A stretch of DNA of 64,000 bases from Actinomycetota bacterium (GCA_005773635.1 SXHN01000072.1:1-64000), one strand, 5' to 3'. Shown: positions 54,045 through 63,039, counted from the first letter of the stretch. Made by a program: numbers and translations. Notes: generated by a model from the letters alone, not told the origin.

Positions 54045-54499
54045 TGGGTTACTCGCACCAAGACGTTGCTGATCGACTTGCAATCCAAGACCTCCTTACC
54101 CGCTACGCGTGGGCGGTCGACACCCAAGATTGGGATCTGTTTCGCACCGTATTCACCGCGGACGCGCACCTCGACTACACCGCGAATCCTGGCGGGGTCA
54201 AGGGTTCCCTCGACGAAGTCGTGCCTTGGCTGAAACAATCGCTATCAGCATTTGCAGTATCACAACATCTGCTCAACAACTTCGACATCGTGCTCAACGG
54301 CGACCTCGCGACCGCACGCACCCAAATGACGAATCCGATGGGCGCAAAACTTCGAGAGGGCGGACTCCACTGGTTTTTCATCGGCGGCAGCTACCACGAT
54401 GATCTCGTACGCATAAACGGGGCCTGGAAAATCACGCAACGGATCGAGAAAACCGCTTGGTTTCAAGGATCTTTTCCCCCAGAGTTATTGTTCGATTAA
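54044..54499 (+). CDS. SnoaL/NTF2-like fold protein
   Basis: 151 residues: DRLAIQDLLTRYAWAVDTQDWDLFRTVFTADA is the SnoaL_4 start (read in parts), followed by a cone-shaped beta sheet with HLLNNFDIVLNGD and WKITQRIEKTAWFQG. Members include steroid delta-isomerase-like and dehydratase enzymes. It is coupled by a one-base overlap to the MaoC-like gene. Substrate unknown. Confidence 0.78.
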   Translation: MGYSHQDVADRLAIQDLLTRYAWAVDTQDWDLFRTVFTADAHLDYTANPGGVKGSLDEVVPWLKQSLSAFAVSQHLLNNFDIVLNGDLATARTQMTNPMGAKLREGGLHWFFIGGSYHDDLVRINGAWKITQRIEKTAWFQGSFPPELLFD

Positions 54500-54519
54500 C
54501 AACAGCCGATTATTTTCGC

Positions 54520-55317
54520 GTGCAATTCACTCCGCCCCTGGACACCAATGCCGATGTCTATCGACGTCGCATCACAATTGCAGTGGTCGAAGGTCTCGCC
54601 GCACGGTGCGAGTTGCAGGACGATTTTCATCACTTCATTGTGACGATCTCGCACGACCACACCACTGTTACGGGTACTGCAGTCGAATCCCGACGATTCC
54701 CGTGGGCGACGTGTCCTCATGCCGAAGTGGCGTTGCAAGCACTCATCGGAATGCCGCTCTCAGAACGCTTTACGGCGGCGGCTCGTTTCACCGACGCCGC
54801 CCAGAATTGCACGCATCAATTCGACGCGGCCGCGCATGCGATCACCCATATCGCGCGGTCCGAACGCGAAGGATCGCACACGCCTCGCCAATACGACTGC
54901 GAAGTCGGAGCCACGCTTGCGACAAGTGCAGCCGGGCCTGGCCGCAATCGACTATGGGTTGACGGCAAACTCGCTCACGACTGGCAGATACAAGCCGGGC
55001 GCGGGCCGGTCAATATCCCAGCGCCGTTCGACGTAGCCCCGTGGCGCGGCGGCTTCATGCGGTGGGCCGACGCGACGCTGCCGGCCGATGAAGCCGAAGT
55101 CGCAATCGTGTTGCGGCGAGCTTGTGATATTGGCATGGGTCGAGGCATGGATCTCGACGCCGTTCCCGAGGCCGGTCAACTACTGCAAATCATGTCCGGT
55201 GTTTGCTACACAATGCAGCCTGAAACCGCGGTCGGGTCGCTACGCAACGTCGGCTCAATCGAAGACTTCGCGAGCACACCACAACGTTTACAGCACAACG
55301 TCGGCGAATCGCCGTAA
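54520..55317 (+). CDS. DUF2889-family protein
   Basis: 265 residues from a GTG at 54520; the true start is uncertain. YRRRITIAVVEGLAARCELQDDFHHF, SRRFPWATCPHA, CTHQFDAAAHAITHIAR and DWQIQAG are the DUF2889 pattern. I recall Rv3531c, in the mycobacterial cholesterol regulon, as a DUF2889 protein, which links this gene to steroid catabolism. Its 3' end overlaps the convergent LLM gene by 30 bases. Function unknown. Confidence 0.7.
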   Translation: MQFTPPLDTNADVYRRRITIAVVEGLAARCELQDDFHHFIVTISHDHTTVTGTAVESRRFPWATCPHAEVALQALIGMPLSERFTAAARFTDAAQNCTHQFDAAAHAITHIARSEREGSHTPRQYDCEVGATLATSAAGPGRNRLWVDGKLAHDWQIQAGRGPVNIPAPFDVAPWRGGFMRWADATLPADEAEVAIVLRRACDIGMGRGMDLDAVPEAGQLLQIMSGVCYTMQPETAVGSLRNVGSIEDFASTPQRLQHNVGESP

Positions 55318-56124
55318 CCCATCGACAGCATCAGGGCTACGCGTCCACGGCGCCACAATCAATCTTGTAATGCCGGCGCGTTCCCATCGGAGCACGTCAT
55401 CACGATGCTCCACGGGCCCACCACACACAAATTGAAAACCGTCGATATCGCGACCGTTGTCTTCGAGCAGTGCCTTGAGCTTGTCGACCTGCACAATCGC
55501 CGATTCAACGGTGTGGCCCATACCTACCCACCCGTCGCCTAATCGCGCCGCGCGCCGCAGCGCCGCAACCGACTCTCCACCAATCAATATTGGGGGCCCA
55601 GGTCGTTGCACCGGCTTCGGTTCAAACACAACCCCTTCGAACACGAAGTGCGATCCTTGGTATGTCGTCACAGGCTGAGACCAAAGCTGGCGGCAAATCT
55701 CGATGCATTCATCCACACGCGCTCCCCTACTCGCGAAATCGAGTTGCGCTGCGTCCCACTCTTGGTGCAGCCAACTCGCGCCTACCCCAAACTCCACCCG
55801 ACCATTGCTCACGATGTCAAGCGTCTGAACCGCGCGCGCCGTCGTGAATGGATGTCGGAGTCCGATGTTGAAGACATGTGTGGCGAGCCGTATGCGTTGC
55901 GTCTTTGCCGCGAGATAGCTCAGATACGACAACGCATCAAATATTGGAGTTTCTGGGGGCACCGGCGGGTGCGTCGCACCCGGATACGGTGAGTTACTCA
56001 TCGCCGTGGTGAACACCAAGTGTTCAGGCAACCACACGCTTTCATACCCAAGTTCGTCTGCTGCCACTGTCACCGATTCGAAGAACGCGGGATTGAGGCG
56101 GCCCAGCGCAATGCCGAATTTCAT
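55288..56124 (-). CDS. LLM-class F420-dependent oxidoreductase
   Basis: 278 residues from an ATG that overlaps the upstream SDR stop. MKFGIALGRLNPAFFESVTV, VWLPEHLVFT, ATHVFNIGLRHPF and FGVGASWLHQEWDA are the F420-dependent LLM signature, and PILIGGESVAALRRAARLGDG closes the barrel. Coupled to an SDR; both may process the same substrate. Confidence 0.84.
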   Translation of the reverse strand: MKFGIALGRLNPAFFESVTVAADELGYESVWLPEHLVFTTAMSNSPYPGATHPPVPPETPIFDALSYLSYLAAKTQRIRLATHVFNIGLRHPFTTARAVQTLDIVSNGRVEFGVGASWLHQEWDAAQLDFASRGARVDECIEICRQLWSQPVTTYQGSHFVFEGVVFEPKPVQRPGPPILIGGESVAALRRAARLGDGWVGMGHTVESAIVQVDKLKALLEDNGRDIDGFQFVCGGPVEHRDDVLRWERAGITRLIVAPWTRSPDAVDGLRRFADVVL

Positions 56125-56945
56125 TGCTGATCCATTGGATCGCCATTGTTGCGAACACTGGTGCTGAACGAGCCGTTCGGCTGCCGCATCCACCCCGAGG
56201 CCGCGAGGTTGCCACCGTCGACGTGAATGGTCGTGCCAGTCACGAAGCGCGACCAATCGCTGGCGAGATACACGAGTGCACCCACAACGTCGTCGGTATC
56301 GGCCCGCATGGGCAACGGCGAGTGATCGCCCATGTCTACGCCGATTCCTGGTGTTGGGATTACGTCCATCGCGATGCAGTTCGTACGAATGTGGCGACTT
56401 CCGAGTTCGAGTGCCAACGACTTCGACAAACTCATGAGCGCGGTCTTCATTGCGGCGTAGACGGCAAAGCCGGGTGCTGCGCGATGCGCTTCGATGGATG
56501 TCATCGTCACGATGCTGGCACCAGTTGACGGAAACAGCGCATCGCATCCTCGAATGAAATTCGTGACCGACGTGAAATTCTCTCGAATCAACGAGTCTTG
56601 ACCCTTATCGTTGACGTCGAGGAAGTCGGCCATGAACCCGCCGCCAGCGTTATTCACAAGCACATCAACTTGGCCAAACTCCAAGCCGACCCGAGCCAGA
56701 TGCGACCTCACGGCGTCGCCGTCGCGAACATCGAGTACGTCCATCACACACCGACCGCCGAGCGCACGAATCTCGTCGGCAACGTCACGCAGCAACGGTT
56801 CGTTGCGATCACAGATTGCGAGGTCGCATCCGAAACGGGCCAATGCCAACGCGCAGGCCGCACCAATGCCTTGCGCGGCACCGGTGACGACCGCAACCTT
56901 GCCGTCGAGTCGAATCGATTCGGGAGTAATTGTTGAGGCTTCCAT
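56121..56945 (-). CDS. Short-chain dehydrogenase/reductase
   Basis: 274 residues. GKVAVVTGAAQGIGAACALAL, NNAGGGFMADF and the catalytic YAAMK (after SIEAHRAAPGFAV) are visible; an unusual long C-terminal tail after HVDGGNLAASG adds about 25 residues. Two adjacent ATGs (56948, 56945) are possible starts. It is divergent from another SDR across 54 bases. Confidence 0.84.
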   Translation of the reverse strand: MEASTITPESIRLDGKVAVVTGAAQGIGAACALALARFGCDLAICDRNEPLLRDVADEIRALGGRCVMDVLDVRDGDAVRSHLARVGLEFGQVDVLVNNAGGGFMADFLDVNDKGQDSLIRENFTSVTNFIRGCDALFPSTGASIVTMTSIEAHRAAPGFAVYAAMKTALMSLSKSLALELGSRHIRTNCIAMDVIPTPGIGVDMGDHSPLPMRADTDDVVGALVYLASDWSRFVTGTTIHVDGGNLAASGWMRQPNGSFSTSVRNNGDPMDQQ

Positions 56946-56999
56946 CATGGCGACGATAGTTGTTGCCAATGCATCCTGTCTTGGACGAAGCTGCATTCC

Positions 57000-57794
57000 A
57001 TGACCTACGACTTCAGCGACAAACGCATCCTCGTCACAGGTGCGACATCCGGTATCGGAGCGGAGCTTGCGCGGGCGTGCGCCGCACGCGGCGCGACAGT
57101 TGGCGTGTGCGGGCGCCGAAGCGAACGTCTCGATGCTCTGCTTGTTGAACTACACGCCACATCACCAGGCTCTCGAGCGTGGACAATCGACCTATCCGAG
57201 ATCGAAGGTATCAACAACTTCGCACAGTCGGTACTCACCGAATTTGGCGGCATCGATGTGCTCATCAACAACGCAGGCATCCCGAAACGGCGCACCGCAA
57301 TGTCGGTCACGTACGACGAAGTTGAATACGTCAACCGCATTAACTACCTATCGCCCATAGCGTTGACAATTGCGCTGTTGCCATCGTTGATCGAATCATC
57401 GGGCGAGATCATCAACATCTCGTCGGTAGCTGCCCGTTTATCACCGCCCGCAGAGTCGGCGTATGCAGCGACGAAGGCCGCGATCACCGCGTACTCAGAG
57501 TCGATGTTGGTCGATCTTGCGGTTGCAGACATCAATGTCGGAGTCCACATCGTGAACCCAGGTGTTGTCGATACCGAGCTCTTCACGCTGCCTGGCAACG
57601 ACGACTTCACCTCACCCGTCGAAATGCTTGCGGTGAGCGAAATGGTGGAGCCCGTCCTGTCGCTCCTCGGCACCGACCAATTCGAGGTGTACGTACCCGC
57701 ATGGTTCGGCGACGTTGTCGGCCACAAGTTCCCCGATACAACGGCGTACCTCAAAGGGAATATCGCATACGCCAAAGCACAAGCTTCGACGTAA
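57000..57794 (+). CDS. Short-chain dehydrogenase/reductase
   Basis: 264 residues. RILVTGATSGIGAELARACA, NNAGIPKRR and YAATK after SSVAARLSPPAESA define a classical SDR; the C-terminus (EVYVPAWFGDVVGHKFPD) resembles the DHRS7/fatty-acid-reductase-like subgroup. No partner gene is coupled. Substrate unknown. Confidence 0.83.
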   Translation: MTYDFSDKRILVTGATSGIGAELARACAARGATVGVCGRRSERLDALLVELHATSPGSRAWTIDLSEIEGINNFAQSVLTEFGGIDVLINNAGIPKRRTAMSVTYDEVEYVNRINYLSPIALTIALLPSLIESSGEIINISSVAARLSPPAESAYAATKAAITAYSESMLVDLAVADINVGVHIVNPGVVDTELFTLPGNDDFTSPVEMLAVSEMVEPVLSLLGTDQFEVYVPAWFGDVVGHKFPDTTAYLKGNIAYAKAQAST

Positions 57795-57887
57795 ACCGCG
57801 CTCCAATGCTCACTGTCTCACCCTCTCGTTAGTGTCACACCCGACTCCGCGATTGCGGGATCCCGATCGAGGCCGTGGTCAAGAAGC

Positions 57888-57915
57888 CTCCCGAATTCGT
57901 TACCTATTTCGGGAG
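57888..57915 (+). promoter_or_regulatory. Hairpin that would hide the comM ribosome site
   Basis: CTCCCGAA (57888-57895) and TTCGGGAG (57908-57915) form a perfect 8-base stem with a 12-base loop. The comM ribosome site GGGAG is the 3' half of the stem, 7 bases before the ATG at 57923. A palindrome CGGGATCCCG lies about 25 bases further upstream. Pairing is seen; control of translation is inferred. Confidence 0.55.
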
Positions 57916-57922
57916 TTTCGTC

Positions 57923-59425
57923 ATGCTTGCTGCTATTCCATCCGCCGCGGTCCTGGGCATCGACGGCTACCCCGTAATCGTCGAAGTTCATGTCGCAGCA
58001 GGGCTCCCGGCCTACGATCTCGTTGGCCTCCCCGATGCCGCGGGCCGCGAATCACGAGAGCGCGTCCGGGCCGCGATCCTGAGTAGCTCGCTCGAATGGC
58101 CCATGCGACGCATCACGATCAACCTGGCGCCTGCAGTGCTGCGCAAAGCCGGAACCGGTCTCGAAGCCGCCATCGCATGCGGGATCCTGGCGGCATCGGA
58201 ACAAATCCCTGAAGGGGTGCTCAATCGCACTGCCGTGATCGGCGAACTTGGGCTCGACGGCACAATGCGTCATGTACCGGGCACCCTTGTGATCGTCGAC
58301 ACGCTGGCCCGCCAAGGCGTCGAGCGGGTGATCGTGCCGGTGCCGTCGGCTCGCGAAGCAGCGCTGGTTGAGGGCATCGAGATACTGCCCGTTGCGACCC
58401 TCGCCGAACTCGTTGCATGTCTCAAAGGTGAATGGTTGTGGGCCAATATTCCCGAAACCGCGCCACAGGTCATCGAGCCTTGCCTCAATGACGCCCTCGA
58501 TCTTGGCGAAGTGCGCGGCCTCACCAACGCAAGGCTCGCGCTCGCCGCGGCGGCGGCAGGCGGCCACCACCTCTTGTTCGTTGGTCCGCCCGGCGCCGGC
58601 AAGACCATGTTGGCCAAGCGATTCCCAACGATTGTCGATGATCTCGATCAAACACACGCGCTCGAAGTCACGAGGATTTCCTCGGCTGCTGGCATTCCTA
58701 CTCACGGCCGCCTTGTCGCTACTCCCCCATTCCAGACGCCGCACCACAGTGCTTCGGCCGCGGCGCTGATCGGCGGTGGCACAGGAGGGCGAGTCCGGCT
58801 CGGCGAAGTCACCCTCGCGCACCGGGGCACACTGTTTCTCGACGAGCTTGGAGAATTCAGCCCCTGTGTTCTGGACGCCTTGCGACAACCCCTCGAAGAC
58901 CGCACTATCCACATCAGCCGTGCCGGAATTTCTGCTCAGCTACCAGCCGACTTCACGCTCATCGCCTGTTGCAACCCGTGCCCATGTGGCTTGGGTGGCA
59001 ACTCATGTCGATGCAACGAAGTGATGCGGGCGAGGTACCGCCGTCGGCTGTCCGGCCCATTACTCGATCGCTTCGATCTACGTATTTTGGTCGAAGGTCC
59101 TGGCGCGAATGACCAGCGCGGCGCTACATCGAATGAAACCAAAGCGGTCGTCCTCGCGGCCATCGCGTTGCAGCGCGAGCGGTTTCAAGCGACACCGTTT
59201 CGACGAAATTCCGAGATACCGCAGCGTTGGCTCGATCGCTTCGCTCCACTCGATCATGGCGCGAGCAAGGTGCTGCGCGATATCTCCGAGATCCGCAGCC
59301 TGACTGGGCGCGGCGTCGCTCGAATTTGGCGGGTAGCGCGCACCTTGGCAGATCTCGAACTTCATCCCACGATCGCGGCCGAACACATTGATGCTGCATC
59401 CAACATGCGCGAGGAAATCATCTAA
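57923..59425 (+). CDS. comM: ComM/YifB Mg-chelatase-like AAA+ ATPase
   Basis: 500 residues. The N-terminal ChlI-like domain starts MLAAIPSAAVLGIDGYPVIV; Walker A is GPPGAGKTMLAKRFP near residue 222; Walker B LFLDELGEF and the Cys-rich ACCNPCPCGLGGNSCRCNE follow. ComM is a hexameric helicase that promotes branch migration during natural transformation. The ATG at 57923 follows the hairpin-embedded ribosome site. dprA overlaps it by one base, so both are expressed together. Confidence 0.92.
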   Translation: MLAAIPSAAVLGIDGYPVIVEVHVAAGLPAYDLVGLPDAAGRESRERVRAAILSSSLEWPMRRITINLAPAVLRKAGTGLEAAIACGILAASEQIPEGVLNRTAVIGELGLDGTMRHVPGTLVIVDTLARQGVERVIVPVPSAREAALVEGIEILPVATLAELVACLKGEWLWANIPETAPQVIEPCLNDALDLGEVRGLTNARLALAAAAAGGHHLLFVGPPGAGKTMLAKRFPTIVDDLDQTHALEVTRISSAAGIPTHGRLVATPPFQTPHHSASAAALIGGGTGGRVRLGEVTLAHRGTLFLDELGEFSPCVLDALRQPLEDRTIHISRAGISAQLPADFTLIACCNPCPCGLGGNSCRCNEVMRARYRRRLSGPLLDRFDLRILVEGPGANDQRGATSNETKAVVLAAIALQRERFQATPFRRNSEIPQRWLDRFAPLDHGASKVLRDISEIRSLTGRGVARIWRVARTLADLELHPTIAAEHIDAASNMREEII

Positions 59426-60510
59426 TGGGTTGTTCAGACAACGAGATTGCCGCGGCTTCGCTCTGTGCGCTGCCCGGCGCCACCGCACAACGCCTCAATC
59501 AGCTTTGGCGCATCTGGGGCAGCGCAACCAATGCGCTGAAGGCTGTGCGTGAGGGCGAGACCGACTACAAAAGATGGGAGATATTCAAAGATCCTCGTGC
59601 GTGGCCACGAAGGGCAGAACCGGAAATCATCGCGGCCACGATGCTGCGCAGAGGAACCCGAGTATTGCTACCGGACGACGCTGATTGGCCCGACACCGCG
59701 GGCCTCGACGACCCACCCGCGTTGCTCTTCGCCGAGGGCAATCGATTCGAAGCCCTTCATACCCATGCGGTCAGCATCGTTGGTACGCGCGCAGCATCGC
59801 CGCACGGGCTAGCAGATGCCTACGAACTCGCGACGTTGTGCGCGAAAAATGGCGTGACTGTCGTGAGTGGTCTTGCGATCGGAATCGATGCTGCCGCGCA
59901 TCGCGGAGCCATTGATAGCGAAGGCGTGACTGTCGGCGTCGTGGCGACTGGCGTCGACGTCACCTATCCACGTCGCCACGTCGAGCTGTTCGCTCGTGTG
60001 CGCGACAACGGGCTCGTCATCGGCGAATACGCGTTTGGAACTGGCCCTGAACAGTGGCGGTTCCCGGTACGAAATCGTATTATCGCAACGCTGGCGGGAA
60101 CATGCGTTGTAGTCGAAGCAACGCACAGCGGTGGTGCATTGAGCACCGCCAAGCGCGCACTCGACCTCAACCGCGCGGTGTTGGCGATGCCCGGATCTCG
60201 CCGCAACCCGGCAGCTGCAGGCACCAACGCGCTGTTACGCGATGGTGCAACGATGCTGTTGGAGCCCCGAGACTTGTTCTTGGCCATCGATACCGCGGCG
60301 GCAGTCAGCACGCCGTGGGCGATCCAACACCGAGTACCGCTATCACCAAACGCGCAGCGGATACTCGATGGATTGGCGGGTGATGCGGCCAACGTCGACC
60401 AACTCATTAGCGCGACCGGCCTTGAGCCCGCAGGCGTCGCCGCCGCGTTGCGAGAACTCGAACGCTGCGGCCGCGTCGAACGCAAACACGGCAAATTCTG
60501 GCCGCGTTAG
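59425..60510 (+). CDS. dprA: DNA-processing protein DprA
   Basis: 361 residues. An N-terminal helical domain precedes the Rossmann core with SIVGTRAASPHGLADAYELA, VVSGLAIGIDAAAHRGAI and RFPVRNRIIATLAGTCVVVEA, and a C-terminal winged helix ends in ELERCGRVERKHGKFWPR. DprA loads RecA onto incoming single-stranded DNA. Its ATG shares one base with the comM stop (TAATG), the usual comM-dprA order. Confidence 0.93.
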   Translation: MGCSDNEIAAASLCALPGATAQRLNQLWRIWGSATNALKAVREGETDYKRWEIFKDPRAWPRRAEPEIIAATMLRRGTRVLLPDDADWPDTAGLDDPPALLFAEGNRFEALHTHAVSIVGTRAASPHGLADAYELATLCAKNGVTVVSGLAIGIDAAAHRGAIDSEGVTVGVVATGVDVTYPRRHVELFARVRDNGLVIGEYAFGTGPEQWRFPVRNRIIATLAGTCVVVEATHSGGALSTAKRALDLNRAVLAMPGSRRNPAAAGTNALLRDGATMLLEPRDLFLAIDTAAAVSTPWAIQHRVPLSPNAQRILDGLAGDAANVDQLISATGLEPAGVAAALRELERCGRVERKHGKFWPR

Positions 60511-60674
60511 CGGTGCTTTGCAGAGGCCGAGTGTCGAAAACGGGTTTCGGGGAGCTCCTGCGCCGATTCGTTCGGGGAACGGGCCGCGCCTGCGTCCAAC
60601 ATCGCAGGATCCGAATCGTCGTCGGGAGTCACTCCATCAGTGCCATTGTGGGCAGGCGGCGTACCGTAGGACAC

Positions 60675-60785
60675 ATGGGCTACAACCCGTATCGCAAAGC
60701 AGTCCGCCGTCGTTCCGACTACGTGTTTTTGCTGGCCGCCATTTTTGTTGCTGCTGGTCTCGTGGCCTGGGCGCTCTTCGCGTAG
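60675..60785 (+). CDS. Small conserved membrane protein (36 residues)
   Basis: MGYNPYRKAVRRRSDYVF followed by one transmembrane helix LLAAIFVAAGLVAWALF. The MGYNP[YF]RK start plus single helix is a pattern I have seen in short actinobacterial proteins near dprA. A basic cytoplasmic N-terminus and C-terminal anchor are predicted. Function unknown. Confidence 0.65.
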   Translation: MGYNPYRKAVRRRSDYVFLLAAIFVAAGLVAWALFA

Positions 60786-60796
60786 CGCCTGCAACT

Positions 60797-61015
60797 ATGT
60801 ATCTCCGCGACGACGAGCCAGTTGAAGTGCGCCACGTGCAGCCGTATGAGGCCGTGAAGGCCTACCGCTGCCCCGGATGCGACCACGAAATTCAAGTCGG
60901 CCTCGGGCACAAAGTCGTGGTGCCCACCGACGCTGCGGATTTACGACGGCATTGGCACGTGGGCTGCTGGACGCAGGCCGAAAAACGTCGCAAAAACGCC
61001 CGCACTCAGCGCTAA
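60797..61015 (+). CDS. Small zinc-ribbon-like protein (HWHxxCW type)
   Basis: 72 residues: VQPYEAVKAYRCPGCDHEI, VVVPTDAADLRRHWHVGCW and a basic tail EKRRKNARTQR. CPGC with HWHVGCW should form one zinc site. The VQPYxAVKxYRCPGC pattern resembles a conserved actinobacterial ATP/GTP-binding-annotated protein. The frame is open upstream into dprA, but only this part looks real. Confidence 0.7.
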   Translation: MYLRDDEPVEVRHVQPYEAVKAYRCPGCDHEIQVGLGHKVVVPTDAADLRRHWHVGCWTQAEKRRKNARTQR

Positions 61016-61030
61016 CCGTCCACCCACCGC

Positions 61031-61070
61031 GGTCCCACACAAACCCCGCAAACCACCAGATCGTGGGACC
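61031..61070. terminator. Possible terminator between convergent genes
   Basis: GGTCCCAC (61031-61038) and GTGGGACC (61063-61070), a perfect 8-base inverted repeat with a 24-base loop, between the zinc-ribbon gene and the YraN-type gene. The long loop makes it weak. Confidence 0.35.
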
Positions 61071-61094
61071 ACCCAAGCCCCGGCGATGGCGCGT

Positions 61095-61457
61095 TTAGAA
61101 CGCGGCTTCGATGATCTCGACCTTGGGCCCCGCAGCGCCTGGCATGACGGATGCGACATCGAAACGCACTCCGCAGCCTGGCTGCGGTTGCGCCTCCAAG
61201 AACAGCCCGGCGAGTTTGCGCAATCGCAGCTGTTTGGCACGAGTGATGGCTTCCACCGGCAGGCCAAAGGCGCTCGACGACCGCGTCTTCACCTCGCAAA
61301 TCACGAGCACGCGACCGCGCCGCGCGACGATGTCAATTTCGCCGCCACGGACCCGCCAGTTGCGCGCCACGATGGCATAGCCCGCCGCGACATACCAAGC
61401 TGCCGCGGCTTGTTCTCCGAGAGCGCCCACTTCACGGCGATCCACCACGACATTCAC
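61095..61457 (-). CDS. YraN/UPF0102 endonuclease-like protein
   Basis: 120 residues with the Holliday-junction-resolvase-like core: LGEQAAAAWYVAAGY, RNWRVRGGEIDIVARRG (Glu and Asp of the PD-(D/E)xK fold) and LVICEVKTRSSSAFG. It overlaps the DUF2469 gene by 4 bases. The order rplS, DUF2469, yraN is typical of actinobacteria. Confidence 0.88.
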   Translation of the reverse strand: MNVVVDRREVGALGEQAAAAWYVAAGYAIVARNWRVRGGEIDIVARRGRVLVICEVKTRSSSAFGLPVEAITRAKQLRLRKLAGLFLEAQPQPGCGVRFDVASVMPGAAGPKVEIIEAAF

Positions 61458-61747
61458 GCTTCCTTAACGGGAAGCTCCTCGATGTTGACGTCTTTAAAAC
61501 TCAACACGCGAACGCTTTGGACGAAACGCGCCGGGCGATACATATCCCACACCCAAGCGTCGCTGAGTGTCAGCTCGAAGAATGTCCGACCGTTTTCGGT
61601 CCGCACCTCCGTAGCCACTTCGTTGGCGAGATAGAAACGGCGCTCGGTTTCGACAACGTAACGAAATAGAGGCGCGACGTCTTTGTACTCTTTGTAGAGC
61701 TGGAGCTCGATCTCGGTTTCGTATCGTTCCAGATCTTCTGTGCTCAT
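61454..61747 (-). CDS. DUF2469 family protein
   Basis: 97 residues: MSTEDLERYETEIELQLYKE, YVVETERRFYLAN and DAWVWDMYRPARFVQSVRV are diagnostic of this actinobacterial family of unknown function, usually near rnhB. Here rnhB and lepB, often present between rplS and this gene, are absent. Confidence 0.9.
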   Translation of the reverse strand: MSTEDLERYETEIELQLYKEYKDVAPLFRYVVETERRFYLANEVATEVRTENGRTFFELTLSDAWVWDMYRPARFVQSVRVLSFKDVNIEELPVKEA

Positions 61748-61823
61748 AGTCCCATCCTAGAAGCCGACGTTGCTACTTTCTTCGGTGGTTCGCGCAGACT
61801 TCTGACAATTCCGGCCCACAACG

Positions 61824-61851
61824 AAAAAGTGCGCCCTCGAAAGGGCGCACT
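61824..61851 (-). terminator. Intrinsic terminator of the rplS operon
   Basis: On the minus strand, AGTGCGCCCT-TTCG-AGGGCGCACT is a perfect 10-base stem followed by a run of T (complement of 61824-61828). It lies 26 bases after the rplS stop. Confidence 0.9.
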
Positions 61852-61877
61852 CGACGACATACTGATCGCAATTTGGG

Positions 61878-62222
61878 CTAGAAGCGCTTCTCTTTGATCT
61901 TGGCTTTCTTACCAATACGGTCGCGCTGATAGTAGAGCTTGGCGCGCCGAACGTCACCGAGGGTGACGACTTCGATCTTGGAAATCGTTGGCGAGTGCAG
62001 CGGGAATGTGCGCTCAACGCCCACGCCGAAACTGACCTTGCGAACAGTGAATGTCTCACGCAGCCCGCCACCCTGGCGACGAATTACGTGGCCTTGGAAC
62101 AGCTGTACCCGCTCACGGTTACCTTCAACAACCCGGACGTGCACCTTCAGCGTGTCGCCGGGCGCGAATTCGGGAACGTCGTCTCGCAGGCTGTCGCGAT
62201 CGACTAGATCAGTGCGGTTCAT
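61878..62222 (-). CDS. rplS: 50S ribosomal protein L19
   Basis: 114 residues from an ATG with GGAG upstream, the normal length. [43 protein letters not shown] and [20 protein letters not shown] are the L19 signatures. It follows trmD and ends at a strong terminator. Confidence 0.97.
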   Translation of the reverse strand: MNRTDLVDRDSLRDDVPEFAPGDTLKVHVRVVEGNRERVQLFQGHVIRRQGGGLRETFTVRKVSFGVGVERTFPLHSPTISKIEVVTLGDVRRAKLYYQRDRIGKKAKIKEKRF

Positions 62223-62306
62223 GGCGCAGGGCTCCTGTAGTGGCTTCGTTGAGTCGCGGTCGCGAGGATCCCAACCGAGTGGGGCAACGTGCAACAGGTG
62301 GGTATG

Positions 62307-63035
62307 TTACCGGTCTGGTGTCGCTGACGGGAACTCGCGCAGCAGCGCCTCATCAGACTCGCTTAGGCCACCAGCGAGTAAGTCGGGCCGGCGAGCAATC
62401 GTGCGCCGGAGTGCTTCGGCCCGCCTCCAGCGGGCTACGCGAGCGTGGTCGCCGCTGCGTAGCACCTCAGGGATCGTCCAACCTCGGAACTGCGCCGGGC
62501 GGGTGTACTGCGGATATTCCAGTAGTCCGTGGCTGAAGCTCTCATCGGCAGCCGATGCATCGTTACCGAGCACACCAGGAACCAGCCGAGCAACGGCCTC
62601 GATTATCACCAACGCGCCAGGCTCCCCGCCTGCCAACACGAAATCACCGATCGATACCTCGTCGTCACAAAGATGGTCGGCTACGCGTTGATCGACACCC
62701 TCATATCGTCCGCACAGCAACGAGAATCCTTCCAGCTGCGCCAACTCTTCGGCATACCGCTGATCAAAGCGACGACCACTCGGACTCAGCAACAACAACG
62801 GGCGCGGAGGCTGTACCGTTTCAACGGCTTCGAAGAGCGGTGCCGGCAGCATCACCATCCCCGCACCTCCACCGAACGGCGCATCGTCGACGCTGCGGTG
62901 CCGATCGTGGGTGTAATCCCGGGGATCGTGCATCCGCACGTCGAGCACCTCCGACTCGATCGCACGGCTGAGAACGGTAGTTTCAAACGCGCCCCGCAGA
63001 TACTGCGGAAAGAGCGTGAAAACATCGATTCTCAT
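62307..63035 (-). CDS. trmD: tRNA (guanine37-N1)-methyltransferase
   Basis: 242 residues. MRIDVFTLFPQYL, the knot-forming LLCGRYEGVDQRVADH and SIGDFVLAGGE are typical. It makes m1G37 in tRNA with S-adenosylmethionine, preventing frameshifts. The start at 63035 is 5 bases after the rimM stop. Confidence 0.96.
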   Translation of the reverse strand: MRIDVFTLFPQYLRGAFETTVLSRAIESEVLDVRMHDPRDYTHDRHRSVDDAPFGGGAGMVMLPAPLFEAVETVQPPRPLLLLSPSGRRFDQRYAEELAQLEGFSLLCGRYEGVDQRVADHLCDDEVSIGDFVLAGGEPGALVIIEAVARLVPGVLGNDASAADESFSHGLLEYPQYTRPAQFRGWTIPEVLRSGDHARVARWRRAEALRRTIARRPDLLAGGLSESDEALLREFPSATPDR

Positions 63036-63039
63036 TGGA

